From NCBI RefSeq assembly GCF_013394085.1, contig NZ_CP040910.1, positions 397,950-461,949 on the forward strand: DNA of 64,000 bases, given 5' to 3'. The notes beneath the pieces are model-generated. The model was not told where the DNA came from, did not search any database, and was given only the letters and a program-made list of their open reading frames with translations. The translations under genes were made by a program, and so were the position numbers. Positions 38,188 through 47,530 of the stretch are shown here, piece by piece. Source of the DNA: Limosilactobacillus fermentum (GTDB taxonomy: Bacteria; Bacillota; Bacilli; Lactobacillales; Lactobacillaceae). Position 1 is the first letter of the stretch. Each line of letters opens with the position of its first letter.

Positions 38188-38634
38188 ATGGAACTCAAGG
38201 ATTTAGAGAAGCTGATGAAGGTGTTTGAAGAATCCGACAGTCGCGAGTTTAAGCTTGACGACGGGGACTTCCACCTTTACCTGAGTAAAAATAAGCACCA
38301 CGCCCCCGTTGAGGCCCCGGTTCAAGCAGCCCCGGCCCCAGCTGCGGCGCCGGCGGAACCACAAGCCCCAGCTCCCGTCGCAAAGGAGGCACCGGGGGTT
38401 AGTGTGAAGGCCCCGTTGGTGGGGACCGTCTACTTACAACCGAAACCGGGGGCCCCGGCCTTTGTTAAGGTTGGCGACCGGGTTGAAGAAGGCGACGTGG
38501 TTTGCGTAATCGAAGCAATGAAGATGATGACCGAAATCAAGAGTGATCACGCGGGGATCGTGAGTGCGATCAACGTTAAAGACGGGGAGTTAGTTGAAGT
38601 AGAACAACCCCTGATCACCCTCAAGGAGGACTAA
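38188..38634 (+). CDS. accB: Biotin carboxyl carrier protein of acetyl-CoA carboxylase
   Basis: A 148-residue carrier. An Ala/Pro-rich hinge at about residues 40-70 leads to the biotinyl domain with Lys112 in EAMKMMTEI, the biotinylation site. It is a substrate of the BirA ligase encoded at 43508. Spacing to fabF is 2 nt. Confidence 0.95.
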   Translation: MELKDLEKLMKVFEESDSREFKLDDGDFHLYLSKNKHHAPVEAPVQAAPAPAAAPAEPQAPAPVAKEAPGVSVKAPLVGTVYLQPKPGAPAFVKVGDRVEEGDVVCVIEAMKMMTEIKSDHAGIVSAINVKDGELVEVEQPLITLKED

Positions 38635-38636
38635 CG

Positions 38637-39071
38637 ATGAGTAAGGTAATGCTTGATAGTACGGCAATTCAAAAGATTATCCCGCACCGCTACCCAATGC
38701 TTTTGATCGACCGGGTCGAAGAATTGGTGCCGGGGGAAATGGCGGTTGCCAAGCGCAACGTCACGATCAACGAAGCGGTCTTTAATGGCCACTTCCCAAA
38801 CAACCCGGTGTTACCGGGAGCCTTAATCGTGGAATCACTGGCCCAAACTGGGGCGGTGGCCCTCTTATCCCAAGAGGATTTCAAGGGCAAGACGGCCTAC
38901 TTCGGCGGGATCGAATCCGCTGAATTTCGGAAGGTGGTACGCCCCGGCGATACTATGAGGTTAGAGGTCCACTTGGAAAAGGTCCGCGGCCACATTGGCC
39001 TGGGCAAGGGAGTGGCAACCGTCGATGGCAAGCGAGCTTGCACGGCGGAACTGACCTTCTTCATTGACTAA
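38637..39071 (+). CDS. fabZ: 3-hydroxyacyl-ACP dehydratase, second FabZ paralogue
   Basis: A 144-residue hotdog dehydratase with IPHRYPMLLIDRVEEL and GHFPNNPVLPGALIVESLAQ. The IPHRYPMLLIDRV form and the position between accB and accC are typical of canonical FabZ, so this is the more likely main dehydratase. ATG 38637 is 2 nt after accB. Confidence 0.93.
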   Translation: MSKVMLDSTAIQKIIPHRYPMLLIDRVEELVPGEMAVAKRNVTINEAVFNGHFPNNPVLPGALIVESLAQTGAVALLSQEDFKGKTAYFGGIESAEFRKVVRPGDTMRLEVHLEKVRGHIGLGKGVATVDGKRACTAELTFFID

Positions 39072-39091
39072 ATAGATAGGGGAAGAGAAGA

Positions 39092-40489
39092 ATGTTTGCG
39101 AAGGTTTTAGTAGCTAACCGGGGGGAAATTGCGGTCCGCATTATCCGTTCCTTGAGGGAACAGGGAATCAAAGCGGTGGCGATTTATTCGACCGCTGACC
39201 GCGACAGCCTTCACGTTCAGCTTGCTGATGAAGCGGTGTGTGTGGGGGGGCCCCGCCCGCAAGACTCCTACCTCAATATGAAAAACATCCTGGCCGCCGC
39301 CATTGGAACCGGGGCCCAGGCGATTCACCCCGGCTTTGGTTTCCTGTCCGAAAACGCCACCTTTGCCCAAATGTGTGATGCCGTCGGGATTACCTTTATC
39401 GGTCCCAAGGCCGCCACAATTGATTTGATGGGGAATAAAGAGCACGCCAGAGAGCAAATGCAAAAGGCGGGTGTGCCGGTGATTCCGGGGTCGGATGGGT
39501 ACGTTCAAGATGCCCAGACTGCCCTAGCGGTGGCCAACAAGATTGGTTACCCGATTTTGCTGAAGGCCGCTGCCGGTGGTGGTGGCAAGGGGATCCGAAA
39601 GATCGAACAGGCCAGCGACTTGGAGAAGGCCTTTAGTGAGGCCCAGGCTGAGGCACGGGTATCCTTTAACGACGACCGGATGTACCTGGAAAAGATCATG
39701 GAAAACGTTAAGCACATTGAGGTACAGGTATTCCGTGATCGCTTTGGTAATGCCGTTTACTTCCCGGAACGTGACTGTTCCCTGCAGCGTAATAAGCAAA
39801 AGGTGATCGAAGAAAGCCCGTGCTCGTTAATTTCAGAAGATAAGCGGCGTGAGTTAGGTGAGATCGCCGTGCGGGCCGTCAACGGAATTGATTACCTCAA
39901 CACTGGGACCCTGGAATTTTTGATGGACCAGGACCAGAACTTCTACTTCATGGAAATGAACACCCGGATCCAAGTTGAGCACACGGTTACGGAAATGGTG
40001 ACGGGAATAGACCTAGTCAAGGCGCAACTAGTGGTGGCGGCTGGGGAAGCCCTACCGTTTGCCCAAGCTGACATCAAGGCCCAAGGGGTCGCCATCGAAT
40101 GCCGGATCAATGCTGAGGATCCAAAGCGGGGCTTTTTCCCGTCAACCGGGAAGGTCACTTACTTATACCTACCAGTTGGTAACCTCGGGATGCGAATCGA
40201 CACCGCCTTGTACCCGGGGGTAACCGTCAGCCCATATTATGACTCGATGGTGGCGAAGGTAATTGCCCATGGTAACGACCGTCAGGAGGCCATTTCGCGC
40301 CTGAGGCGGTTGTTAAATGAAATGGTAATTACCGGGATCACGACCAACCAGAATTTCCACCTGGCGATTCTAAACGATCCGGTCTTTAATGAAGCCACCT
40401 TTACGACTAACTACTTAGAACAAGAATTTTTGCCACGCTGGAAGGGGGAATTGGCAAGTGAAACTCTACAAGGCGAAAAACACCCTTAG
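39092..40489 (+). CDS. accC: Biotin carboxylase subunit of acetyl-CoA carboxylase
   Basis: ATP-dependent carboxylation of biotin on AccB. The 465-residue ATP-grasp protein has VLVANRGEIAVRIIRSL, the glycine-rich loop AAAGGGGKGIRK, FMEMNTRIQVEHTVTEM and INAEDP. AGGGGAAGAG precedes the ATG. The gene overlaps accD by 32 nt. Confidence 0.95.
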   Translation: MFAKVLVANRGEIAVRIIRSLREQGIKAVAIYSTADRDSLHVQLADEAVCVGGPRPQDSYLNMKNILAAAIGTGAQAIHPGFGFLSENATFAQMCDAVGITFIGPKAATIDLMGNKEHAREQMQKAGVPVIPGSDGYVQDAQTALAVANKIGYPILLKAAAGGGGKGIRKIEQASDLEKAFSEAQAEARVSFNDDRMYLEKIMENVKHIEVQVFRDRFGNAVYFPERDCSLQRNKQKVIEESPCSLISEDKRRELGEIAVRAVNGIDYLNTGTLEFLMDQDQNFYFMEMNTRIQVEHTVTEMVTGIDLVKAQLVVAAGEALPFAQADIKAQGVAIECRINAEDPKRGFFPSTGKVTYLYLPVGNLGMRIDTALYPGVTVSPYYDSMVAKVIAHGNDRQEAISRLRRLLNEMVITGITTNQNFHLAILNDPVFNEATFTTNYLEQEFLPRWKGELASETLQGEKHP

Positions 40490-41306
40490 TGAGCGCCACG
40501 TTCAAGCTGACCGAACGGCCGACGCCAAGGTCCCCGATGACCTGTGGCGGACCTGTCCAAAGTGCCAGCGGACCTTATTTGCCGCCCAGATGGATGAGTA
40601 CGCTACGTGCCCGGGCTGCGGGTACGGGTTTCGGATTAGTGCTAACCAGCGGCTGAGTTGGCTGGTGGATTCCGCGGTGCCAATGGACACGGCTTTACAA
40701 ACTCAAGACCCCTTAAATTTCCCGGGTTATGAGGGGAAATTGAAAAAGGCCCAGGAAAAGTCCGGCCTCAATGATTCGGTTTGGACTGGCCGTGCCCGGA
40801 TTGGTGACGTTGACTTTAACTTAGGGATCATGGACCCGACCTTTATTATGGGTTCCTTGGGGACGATTACCGGCGAAAAGATTACCCGCCTGTTTGAAGA
40901 CGCCACGAAAAACCAGCGTCCGGTCGTCCTCTTCACCGCCTCCGGAGGGGCCCGAATGCAAGAGGGGATTATGTCCTTGATGCAGATGGCCAAGGTTTCA
41001 ACGGCGATTGCTGAACACGATGCCGCCGGCTTGCTGTACATTGTGGTCTTAACCGACCCAACCACGGGTGGGGTGACGGCCAGTTTTGCCATGGAGGGGG
41101 ACATAATTTTGGCTGAACCGCGGGCCTTAGTTGGCTTTGCCGGCCGCCGGGTGATCGAACAAACCACGCACACGGAAATCCCGGCCGACTTACAGGATGC
41201 CGAAAACGTCTTAAAGCACGGTTTCATCGATCACATCGTTACCCGCCAGGATGAAAAGACGACCTTAGCCTGGTTAATGAAGTACGGGGGGAAGCAAAAT
41301 GACTAA
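40458..41306 (+). CDS. accD: Acetyl-CoA carboxylase carboxyltransferase beta subunit
   Basis: Transfers CO2 from biotin to acetyl-CoA together with AccA. The 282-residue protein has a four-cysteine zinc ribbon (CPKC near residue 33 and CPGC near residue 52) and the oxyanion-forming FTASGGARMQEG. Overlaps with accC and accA (8 nt) imply coupling. The start could be the GTG at 40458 or slightly downstream. Confidence 0.93.
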   Translation: MKLYKAKNTLSERHVQADRTADAKVPDDLWRTCPKCQRTLFAAQMDEYATCPGCGYGFRISANQRLSWLVDSAVPMDTALQTQDPLNFPGYEGKLKKAQEKSGLNDSVWTGRARIGDVDFNLGIMDPTFIMGSLGTITGEKITRLFEDATKNQRPVVLFTASGGARMQEGIMSLMQMAKVSTAIAEHDAAGLLYIVVLTDPTTGGVTASFAMEGDIILAEPRALVGFAGRRVIEQTTHTEIPADLQDAENVLKHGFIDHIVTRQDEKTTLAWLMKYGGKQND

Positions 41307-42072
41307 GGAAAACGCTTATGCCATTGTTCAAGCCGCCCGTAGCGCCGGGAAGGTGACGGGGCTAGAGATCATCAACCAACTCTTTGATAACTTCTTTGAG
41401 CTGCACGGGGACCGCAACGGGACCGATGACCCGGCGATCATTGGGGGGCTAGCCACCTATCACGGCCGCCCAGTTACGGTGATCACCACCGACCGTGGGA
41501 AGACGGTTGGTCAACGGGTTGCCAAGCACTTTGGGAGCCCGGCACCTGGTGGCTACCGGAAGGCCCTGCGCTTAATTGAAAACGCCGCTAAGTTCCACCG
41601 GCCGGTGATTGCCTTGGTCAACACGGCGGGAGCCTACCCGGGCCAATCCGCCGAAGAACAGGGGCAAGGATCGGCAATTGCCCAAAACCTGCTCAAGATT
41701 AGTCAGGCTAAGACCCCACTGATCACCCTGATCTACGGGGAAGGGGGCAGTGGGGGCGCCTTAGCCCTGGCCTGTGGCGATGAGATCTGGATGCTAGAAA
41801 AGAGCACCTACTCCGTCCTTTCGCCGGAGGGTTTTGCTTCGATCCTGTGGAAGGATAGTAGTCGGGCACCGGAAGCGGCCGCCGTCATGAAGATGACCCC
41901 CCAGGCACTCCTTGAACAAGGGGTGATTGAAGGGATCATCGAAGAAACAACTGATCACCAAGCAACCATTCAAAACATTGATGTTGTCTTAGAAAAACAA
42001 CTTGCAACGCTGGCCCAGCTGACGCCCGAGGAACTCCTCAAGCGGCGCCGGGCACGATACAGAAAGTTTTAG
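41299..42072 (+). CDS. accA: Acetyl-CoA carboxylase carboxyltransferase alpha subunit
   Basis: A 257-residue alpha subunit with LHGDRNGTDDPAIIGG, NTAGAYPG and GEGGSGGALA, forming the second half of the crotonase-type active site. It lacks the N-terminal extension of proteobacterial AccA, as is normal in Firmicutes. ATG 41299 lies behind ACGGGGGG. Confidence 0.94.
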   Translation: MTKENAYAIVQAARSAGKVTGLEIINQLFDNFFELHGDRNGTDDPAIIGGLATYHGRPVTVITTDRGKTVGQRVAKHFGSPAPGGYRKALRLIENAAKFHRPVIALVNTAGAYPGQSAEEQGQGSAIAQNLLKISQAKTPLITLIYGEGGSGGALALACGDEIWMLEKSTYSVLSPEGFASILWKDSSRAPEAAAVMKMTPQALLEQGVIEGIIEETTDHQATIQNIDVVLEKQLATLAQLTPEELLKRRRARYRKF

Positions 42073-42089
42073 GGGGATTAAACAGACTC

Positions 42090-42854
42090 ATGGAAGGATT
42101 ATTAGCGAACAAGACGATTGTGGTGATGGGGGTTGCCAACCGTCGTTCGATTGCTTGGGGTTGTGTCCAGGAAATGGAAAAGCAAGGGGCTACGGTAATT
42201 TACACCTACAACCGGGAACGGACCTTAAAGCGCCTGACTAAGCTAGTGGGCGAAGAAAAGGCCGACCGGATGATTCAATGTGACGTGGCCAGTGATGAAA
42301 GCATTCAACGGGCCTTTCAACAGATTGGTGAACAATTCGGCCAACTGGACGGGGTGGTTCATTCCGTTGCCTTTGCCAACCCGGCTGAACTAGGTGGGGA
42401 AATGACCGACGTTTCACGCGAGGGTTACGCCCTGGCCCAAGACGTTTCGGCCTACTCCTTAATCGCCGTTTGCCGGGCCGCAGCCCCGTTGCTAAAGAAC
42501 CCAGCTAGCGTGGTCACGATGTCGTACTTTGGGGCCGAACGGGCGATCCCTAACTATAACGTGATGGGGGTAGCCAAGGCGGCTCTAGAGGCCAACGTCC
42601 GCTATTTAGCGCGTGACATGGGTAAAAATGGGGTGCGGGTCAACGCCATTTCGGCTGGCGCCCTGAAGACCTTAGCGGTGACGGGGATTCAAGGACATGG
42701 TGAATTATTGGCCATGTCGAAGGCCCGGACCGTCGATGGCAAGGATGTTACGATCGAAGAGGTGGGCGGCACCGCCACCTTCTTAATGAGCGATCTGTCC
42801 ACCGGGGTGACCGGTGACGTAATTTACGTTGACAAAGGTGTCCACTTAATTTAA
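42090..42854 (+). CDS. fabI: Enoyl-ACP reductase (NADH), FabI type
   Basis: Last reductive step of elongation. The 254-residue protein has the FabI-type GVANRRSIAWG in place of a classic Gly-rich loop. Tyr146, Tyr156 and Lys163 lie in SYFGAERAIPNYNVMGVAKA. It ends the cluster before a terminator. No FabK is seen, so this is the predicted enoyl reductase and a triclosan-type target. Confidence 0.94.
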   Translation: MEGLLANKTIVVMGVANRRSIAWGCVQEMEKQGATVIYTYNRERTLKRLTKLVGEEKADRMIQCDVASDESIQRAFQQIGEQFGQLDGVVHSVAFANPAELGGEMTDVSREGYALAQDVSAYSLIAVCRAAAPLLKNPASVVTMSYFGAERAIPNYNVMGVAKAALEANVRYLARDMGKNGVRVNAISAGALKTLAVTGIQGHGELLAMSKARTVDGKDVTIEEVGGTATFLMSDLSTGVTGDVIYVDKGVHLI

Positions 42855-42877
42855 TATTTATTCGCAATTATTCAATT

Positions 42878-42899
42878 AGTCCCTTGCGGGGGACTTTTT
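42878..42899 (+). terminator. Terminator of the fatty acid synthesis cluster
   Basis: AGTCCC-TTGCGG-GGGACT followed by TTTTT. Confidence 0.8.
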
Positions 42900-42909
42900 C
42901 ATGGCATGA

Positions 42910-42941
42910 TTGTAACCCTCTTGGATTTTTTAGGGTTACAA
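42910..42941. promoter_or_regulatory. BirA operator before bioY-birA
   Basis: TTGTAACCCT and AGGGTTACAA are perfect 10-bp arms separated by 12 nt, matching the known group II BirA site form with TGTAAC and GTTACA half-sites. It lies 21 nt before the bioY ATG. Confidence 0.88.
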
Positions 42942-42962
42942 AAGAGAAAGGATGAAAAATCA

Positions 42963-43508
42963 ATGACGCAAAGTCGTACACGTATAACTGAATTAACCCG
43001 GGCCGGGATGGTCCTAGCCGTAATTATTGTTTTAGCCTTCTTCCCGGGGATCCCAGTGGGTATTTTGCCGGCCCCAATTGTGTTGCAAAACGCCGGGATC
43101 ATGCTGGCGGGTGAATTATTGGGGGCCAAGAAGGGGACCTTGGTCATGGTTTGTTTCTTTATCCTGGTGGCCGTTGGGATGCCATTTTTAACCGGTGGTG
43201 CCGGCGGGGTCGCCGTCTTCTTCAGTGCCTCAGCGGGTTACTTTGTTGGCTGGCTCTTGGCCCCGGCGATCATCGCATCGATCATGAACCTCAAGGCCAA
43301 CCCATCTTGGTTATGGGAGTTCTTCGCCGTTTTAATCGGTGGGGTACTCTTCATCAACTTAGCGGGTTCAATTGGGTTAGTCTTCATTACCCACATTAGC
43401 TTCAAGGCTGCCCTGATTGGGAGCGTCGTCTACATGCCGGGGGACTTGTTGAAGGCCATCTTGTGCGTAACGATTAGCCAACAGCTCCACCGGGTGGGGT
43501 GGCGTTAA
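42963..43508 (+). CDS. bioY: Biotin transporter BioY
   Basis: S-component of a biotin ECF transporter: 181 residues with about six hydrophobic helices and the family-typical GIPVGILPAPIVLQNAGIML and FLTGGAGG. No energy-coupling genes are here, so a shared ECF module elsewhere is expected. Biotin feeds the AccB-AccC pair upstream. I chose ATG 42963, after GAAAGGATG, because the upstream open frame runs through the BirA operator. Confidence 0.9.
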   Translation: MTQSRTRITELTRAGMVLAVIIVLAFFPGIPVGILPAPIVLQNAGIMLAGELLGAKKGTLVMVCFFILVAVGMPFLTGGAGGVAVFFSASAGYFVGWLLAPAIIASIMNLKANPSWLWEFFAVLIGGVLFINLAGSIGLVFITHISFKAALIGSVVYMPGDLLKAILCVTISQQLHRVGWR

Positions 43509-44470
43509 TGGCGACCAAAGAACGGCTATTAGCCCACTTACTTTCAGCGCCAAACCAGTGGTTTTCCGGTCAGAGCCTAGCCGACCAATTAGGCGTTAGC
43601 CGGGAGTCGGTTTGGAAGGCAATTCGTTCCCTCCAACAGGCCGGCTACCAAATTGATTCGGACCGCAAACGGGGTTATTGTTACCGGGGGACTGCTAAAA
43701 TGTTGGCACCCGTAATTGAACTGGGCCTAGGCACCACGAAGGTAAAACTAGTGGTGGAAGAGGAACTCGAATCAACCCAAACCACGGCCCGGCAACTACT
43801 AGCAACGGGAGATTCGACCGCCCCCCTCGTTGTGATTGCTGACCACCAAATCGGGGCCTACGGGAGGCGGGGCCGGGCCTTTTATGCCCCGAAAGCCACG
43901 GGCCTTTATATGACGATTGGGGTTCCAAACGTTACCTTTCCTGGGCAACCAGGCTTGTTAACGACCGGAGTGGCCGTAACGGTGGCAACCGTCTTAAAAC
44001 GGTTTTTCCCCGCCCAAAGACTGAGTTACAAGTGGGTCAATGACCTGTACTTGGGACACCAAAAGGTAGTGGGGATTTTAACGGAAATGCAAACCGACCT
44101 GGAAGCCACTAGCCAGACCTCTTTGGTAATTGGGATTGGCATTAACTTGACCACTAAGGAATTTCCGGCTGACTTAAAAGAAAAGGTAACCGGAATTGAC
44201 CCGGCGGCCACGGTTGATCGTAACCGTCTAGCTGCGGAGTTGATCGAAGCAGTCCTAAGCGACCTCCCCGACTATTCCCAAGGGATCTTTTTACCGGAGT
44301 ACCGGGCACACTCCCTGATTTTGGGGCGGTCGGTAAGCCTTCAAATTGGGCAAACGACCTTTAGCGGAATCGCCCAAAACATTGATGACCAAGGCCAACT
44401 AGTGGTTAGGGCGCCTAATGGTCAGCTAAGAACCTTCTCTTCCGGGGAGGTTACTAAGGTCAACTTCTAA
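43508..44470 (+). CDS. birA: Biotin-protein ligase / biotin operon repressor
   Basis: A 320-residue bifunctional BirA. The N-terminal winged helix (SLADQLGVSRESVWKAIRSL) marks it as a regulator too; the central domain has GAYGRRGRAFYAP for biotinyl-AMP and KWVNDLYL. The ATG overlaps the bioY stop (TAATG). It should biotinylate AccB and bind the inverted repeat at 42910, an autoregulatory loop. Confidence 0.93.
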   Translation: MATKERLLAHLLSAPNQWFSGQSLADQLGVSRESVWKAIRSLQQAGYQIDSDRKRGYCYRGTAKMLAPVIELGLGTTKVKLVVEEELESTQTTARQLLATGDSTAPLVVIADHQIGAYGRRGRAFYAPKATGLYMTIGVPNVTFPGQPGLLTTGVAVTVATVLKRFFPAQRLSYKWVNDLYLGHQKVVGILTEMQTDLEATSQTSLVIGIGINLTTKEFPADLKEKVTGIDPAATVDRNRLAAELIEAVLSDLPDYSQGIFLPEYRAHSLILGRSVSLQIGQTTFSGIAQNIDDQGQLVVRAPNGQLRTFSSGEVTKVNF

Positions 44471-44540
44471 GGAGGATTGCCTTGCAGGCCACACTTAGAC
44501 GCGAGACCAAGGATAACCAATTAACAGCCGAAAATTAAAA

Positions 44541-44577
44541 ACGAGGTTAAGAGTAGTTTGTTAGCTCTTAGCCTCGT
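44541..44577. terminator. Bidirectional terminator between birA and the ABC-F gene
   Basis: ACGAGGTTAAGAG pairs with CTCTTAGCCTCGT (one G-T pair), with A/T runs on both sides. Confidence 0.85.
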
Positions 44578-44583
44578 TTTAAT

Positions 44584-46527
44584 TTAGTTATCAAATTCTT
44601 CTAGCCGTTCGGCGGCCGCGGTCCATTGTTCTTCGACGTCTTCTAGTTGCTTTGTCAGGGCGTCGAGCTCTTTTTGCAGGTCGGTCAGTTTGCCGATGTC
44701 GGTCGCCACGTCCGGGTCGGCCATCTGGGTTTCAACTTGCTCTTGTTGTTCGCCCAACTGGTTCATCTGTTCTTCAAGGTCAGCAACGGTCCGTTGCAAC
44801 TTACGGCGGGCCTTTTGGGCTTCTTTGCTTTGTTGGTAGGACTGTTGGGCAGCGGAACCAGCCTTGGGGGCCCTTTTTTGGTCCGGGGTGGTTGAATCGT
44901 CGGCGCTGGCTTGTTCTTGTTCGGTGACCGCCCGTAGGTAATCATCGTAATCCCCCTGGTAGCGGGTAATGCCGTCTTTTTGCATTGCTAAAACATCGGT
45001 AGCTACCTGGTTGATGAAGTAGCGGTCGTGGGAAATGAAGAGGACGGTACCGTCGAAATCGTTAATCGCCCCTTCTAAGACCTCGCGACTGTCAATGTCC
45101 AAGTGGTTAGTCGGTTCGTCAAGGATCAAGAAGTTAATCGGTTCAAAGGAGAGCTTAGTCAGCTCCAAACGGGCCTTTTGTCCCCCTGACAGGTCGCTGA
45201 CGTGTTTGTAGACGTCGTCACCAACGAATAAAAAGGAGCCCAAAAGGTTGCGGATCTGGGTTTCATCAATTTCGGGGTGGTCGTCCCAGACCTCGTCTAA
45301 GACCGTCTTTTCCGGGTGAAGCTGCTGTTGTTCCTGGTCGTAGTAACCAATGTCTAGGTTAGCGCCGAACTTAATCGTCCCCGCGATCGCCGGCATCTTT
45401 TTTAGCAGTGTCTTTAACAGGGTTGACTTACCGATCCCGTTGGGGCCAATGATCCCGATGCGTTGGCCCTTGCGTTCGTTAAAGGTGAGGGGACCAGCTA
45501 AAACGGTGTCTTGGTAGCCAATTTTGAGGCCTTCGACGTCTAGGACCTCGTTGCCACTCTCCTTTTGGGAGCTAAAGGAGAAGTGGATGGACTTGTCATC
45601 GGTTTGGGGGCGTTCCATGCGTTCCATTTTTTCTAATTGGCGGCGCCGAGCTTGGGCGCGCTTGGTGGTGGAGGCCCGCACTAGGTTCTTATTAACGAAG
45701 TCCTCAAGCTTGGCAATCTCTTTTTGTTGTTGTTCGTAATGCTTCATTTCCGTTGCCAAGCGGGCGGTCTTGTTTTTAACGAAGGCCGAGTAGTTTCCCG
45801 TGTAGTGGTGGAGGGTTTGGTTATCGAGGTCGTACACTTCGTTGACCACCCGGTCTAAGAAGTAACGGTCGTGGGAGACAATTAAAAGGGCGCCCGAGTA
45901 GCCCTTTAAGTAGTCTTCTAACCAGGTTAACACCCCCATGTCCAAGTGGTTGGTCGGTTCGTCTAAGATCAGTAGCTGGGGGGCTTGTAAAAGGATCTTG
46001 GCTAGAGCCAGCTTGGTTTTTTGTCCCCCGGATAAGGAGTTGACGGGGCGTTGGTAGCTTTCTTCTTCAAAGCCAAAACCGGTCAAAACGCCGCGCATCC
46101 GGGAGTCAATCTCAAAGCCCCCCGCCTCTTGGAACTGCTCTTGCAGGCGGTCGTAATCCCTTAAGATTTCTTGGTAGCGGTCGGTGGTTGAATCAACCGT
46201 TGCCAACTGCCCTTCTAAGTGGTGAATTTCAGCTTCCATTTTGTGGAGGGGACCAAAGACGGTGTCTAATTCCGCCCAGATCGAGTTCTGGCTGTCAAGG
46301 CCCTGATCCTGGGCTAGGTAGCCAATGGAAAGTCCCTTGGCCTTGGTGATGGTTCCCTCGTCGGGCTGGGTGATCCCGGCAATCATCTTTAAGAGGGTCG
46401 TCTTCCCAGCTCCGTTACGGCCAACGAGGGCGACGCGGGCATGATCAACGACCTGGAGGTTAATATTGTGAAATAAGACGTCGGCGCCAAACCGGCGGAG
46501 GACATCGTTAGTTTGAAGTAACAACAT
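44584..46527 (-). CDS. ABC-F family ATPase (ribosome-associated type)
   Basis: A 647-residue protein with two ABC domains and no membrane segment. Walker A motifs are GRNGAGKTTL and GPNGIGKSTL; signatures are LSGGQKTKLALAK and LSGGQKARLELTK; Walker B is LLILDEPTNHLD and FLILDEPTNHLD. A linker rich in Lys/Arg joins them, and a C-terminal coiled coil (about 560-647) follows. The architecture matches YdiF/YfmR/Uup-type translation factors rather than a transporter. ATG 46527 follows AAAGGATCACC. The exact subfamily is unresolved. Confidence 0.88.
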   Translation of the reverse strand: MLLLQTNDVLRRFGADVLFHNINLQVVDHARVALVGRNGAGKTTLLKMIAGITQPDEGTITKAKGLSIGYLAQDQGLDSQNSIWAELDTVFGPLHKMEAEIHHLEGQLATVDSTTDRYQEILRDYDRLQEQFQEAGGFEIDSRMRGVLTGFGFEEESYQRPVNSLSGGQKTKLALAKILLQAPQLLILDEPTNHLDMGVLTWLEDYLKGYSGALLIVSHDRYFLDRVVNEVYDLDNQTLHHYTGNYSAFVKNKTARLATEMKHYEQQQKEIAKLEDFVNKNLVRASTTKRAQARRRQLEKMERMERPQTDDKSIHFSFSSQKESGNEVLDVEGLKIGYQDTVLAGPLTFNERKGQRIGIIGPNGIGKSTLLKTLLKKMPAIAGTIKFGANLDIGYYDQEQQQLHPEKTVLDEVWDDHPEIDETQIRNLLGSFLFVGDDVYKHVSDLSGGQKARLELTKLSFEPINFLILDEPTNHLDIDSREVLEGAINDFDGTVLFISHDRYFINQVATDVLAMQKDGITRYQGDYDDYLRAVTEQEQASADDSTTPDQKRAPKAGSAAQQSYQQSKEAQKARRKLQRTVADLEEQMNQLGEQQEQVETQMADPDVATDIGKLTDLQKELDALTKQLEDVEEQWTAAAERLEEFDN

Positions 46528-46620
46528 GAGTGGTGATCCTTTTCCTATTTTAGCTACTTCAAAGTGTAGCATAGTTTATCTTAAAACCGAAAAAATAACC
46601 AAAAAGTAATGAATGTTAGT

Positions 46621-46672
46621 TCACAAACAAACTAGAGGTTGTTAGAATGAGTAAGGAATAATATTTCACAAT
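46621..46672 (+). promoter_or_regulatory. rex promoter with possible Rex half-sites
   Basis: TTCACA (46621) and the TG-extended TAGAAT (46644) are 17 nt apart. TTCACAA half-sites at 46621-46627 and 46666-46672 match one arm of the Rex consensus TTGTGA-N6-TCACAA, but neither has a good partner arm. Autoregulation is only a suggestion. Confidence 0.4.
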
Positions 46673-46693
46673 CAAAGAAATGGAGGAATTATT

Positions 46694-47344
46694 ATGCCAA
46701 ATCGTAAAATTCCCCGTGCCACGGCTAAGCGCTTACCCGTTTATTACCGGTACCTAAACGTTTTATTGAACGCTAATAAGCACCGGGTGTCGTCGACGGA
46801 ACTTTCCGAAGCAGTTCAGGTGGACTCTGCCACGATCCGGCGGGACTTTTCCTACTTCGGTGAGCTCGGAAAGCGGGGGTACGGCTACGACGTCGAAAAG
46901 TTGTTGAACTTTTTCAAGGGGATCTTGAAGCAAGACAAGTTAACCAGCGTCGCCCTAGTGGGGGTCGGTTCCCTAGGGTCGGCCCTGATGAACTACAACT
47001 TCCACCAGAGCACCAACCTGCGGATTTCAGCGGCCTTTGACCCTAAGGAATCCCTGGCGAACACGGTCAAGAGCGGGATTCCGGTTTACCCGGTCGAAGA
47101 CATGAAAAAGCAGATTAAGGAGCAACAAATCGACGCCGTTATTTTGACGGTGCCGGGTTCGGAATCGCAAGCGGTCACCGACCAACTGGTTGAAGCCGGG
47201 GTTCACGGGATCCTGAACTTTACGCCAGTCCGCCTGTCCGTGCCAAAGGACGTGCAGGTTCAAAACATCGATTTAACCAATGAGTTGCAAACACTGATCT
47301 ACTTCATTGAAAGCAACAAGGTTACGACCGACGACGAAGATTAA
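46694..47344 (+). CDS. rex: Redox-sensing transcriptional repressor Rex
   Basis: Senses the NADH/NAD+ ratio and represses fermentation and redox genes. The 216-residue protein has an N-terminal winged helix ([20 protein letters not shown] near residues 42-61) and the Rossmann loop [10 protein letters not shown] near residue 93. ATG 46694 follows TGGAGG. Placement next to groESL is common in lactobacilli. Confidence 0.94.
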   Translation: MPNRKIPRATAKRLPVYYRYLNVLLNANKHRVSSTELSEAVQVDSATIRRDFSYFGELGKRGYGYDVEKLLNFFKGILKQDKLTSVALVGVGSLGSALMNYNFHQSTNLRISAAFDPKESLANTVKSGIPVYPVEDMKKQIKEQQIDAVILTVPGSESQAVTDQLVEAGVHGILNFTPVRLSVPKDVQVQNIDLTNELQTLIYFIESNKVTTDDED

Positions 47345-47354
47345 TCCGAAGAGA

Positions 47355-47459
47355 GTGGAAAATAACTTCCGCTGCGGGTCGGATGTAAGAGCGCATCGTT
47401 CTTCGGCCTGCTTAGGCACTAGACCTGCGGTGATTGGCCACTTTTTCTGTCTAACATTC
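47355..47459 (-). repeat. Structured intergenic repeat, inverted copy E4
   Basis: On the minus strand it reads CGAATGTTAGACAGAAAAAG, then GTGGCCAATCACC, GCAGGTCTAGTGCCTAAGCA, and ends GTTATTTTCCAC. It is the same element as at 6503 and 52113 in opposite orientation. Confidence 0.7.
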
Positions 47460-47473
47460 GGATATACAGCAAG

Positions 47474-47501
47474 GAGGCTGGGAATTCCCAGCCTCTTTTT
47501 T
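47474..47501 (+). terminator. Terminator after rex
   Basis: GAGGCTGGGAATTCCCAGCC is part of a perfect 11-bp stem without loop bases, followed by TTTTTT. Confidence 0.8.
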
Positions 47502-47530
47502 GTTTGGTCAAAATTAGTCAAAGTTTTTGG

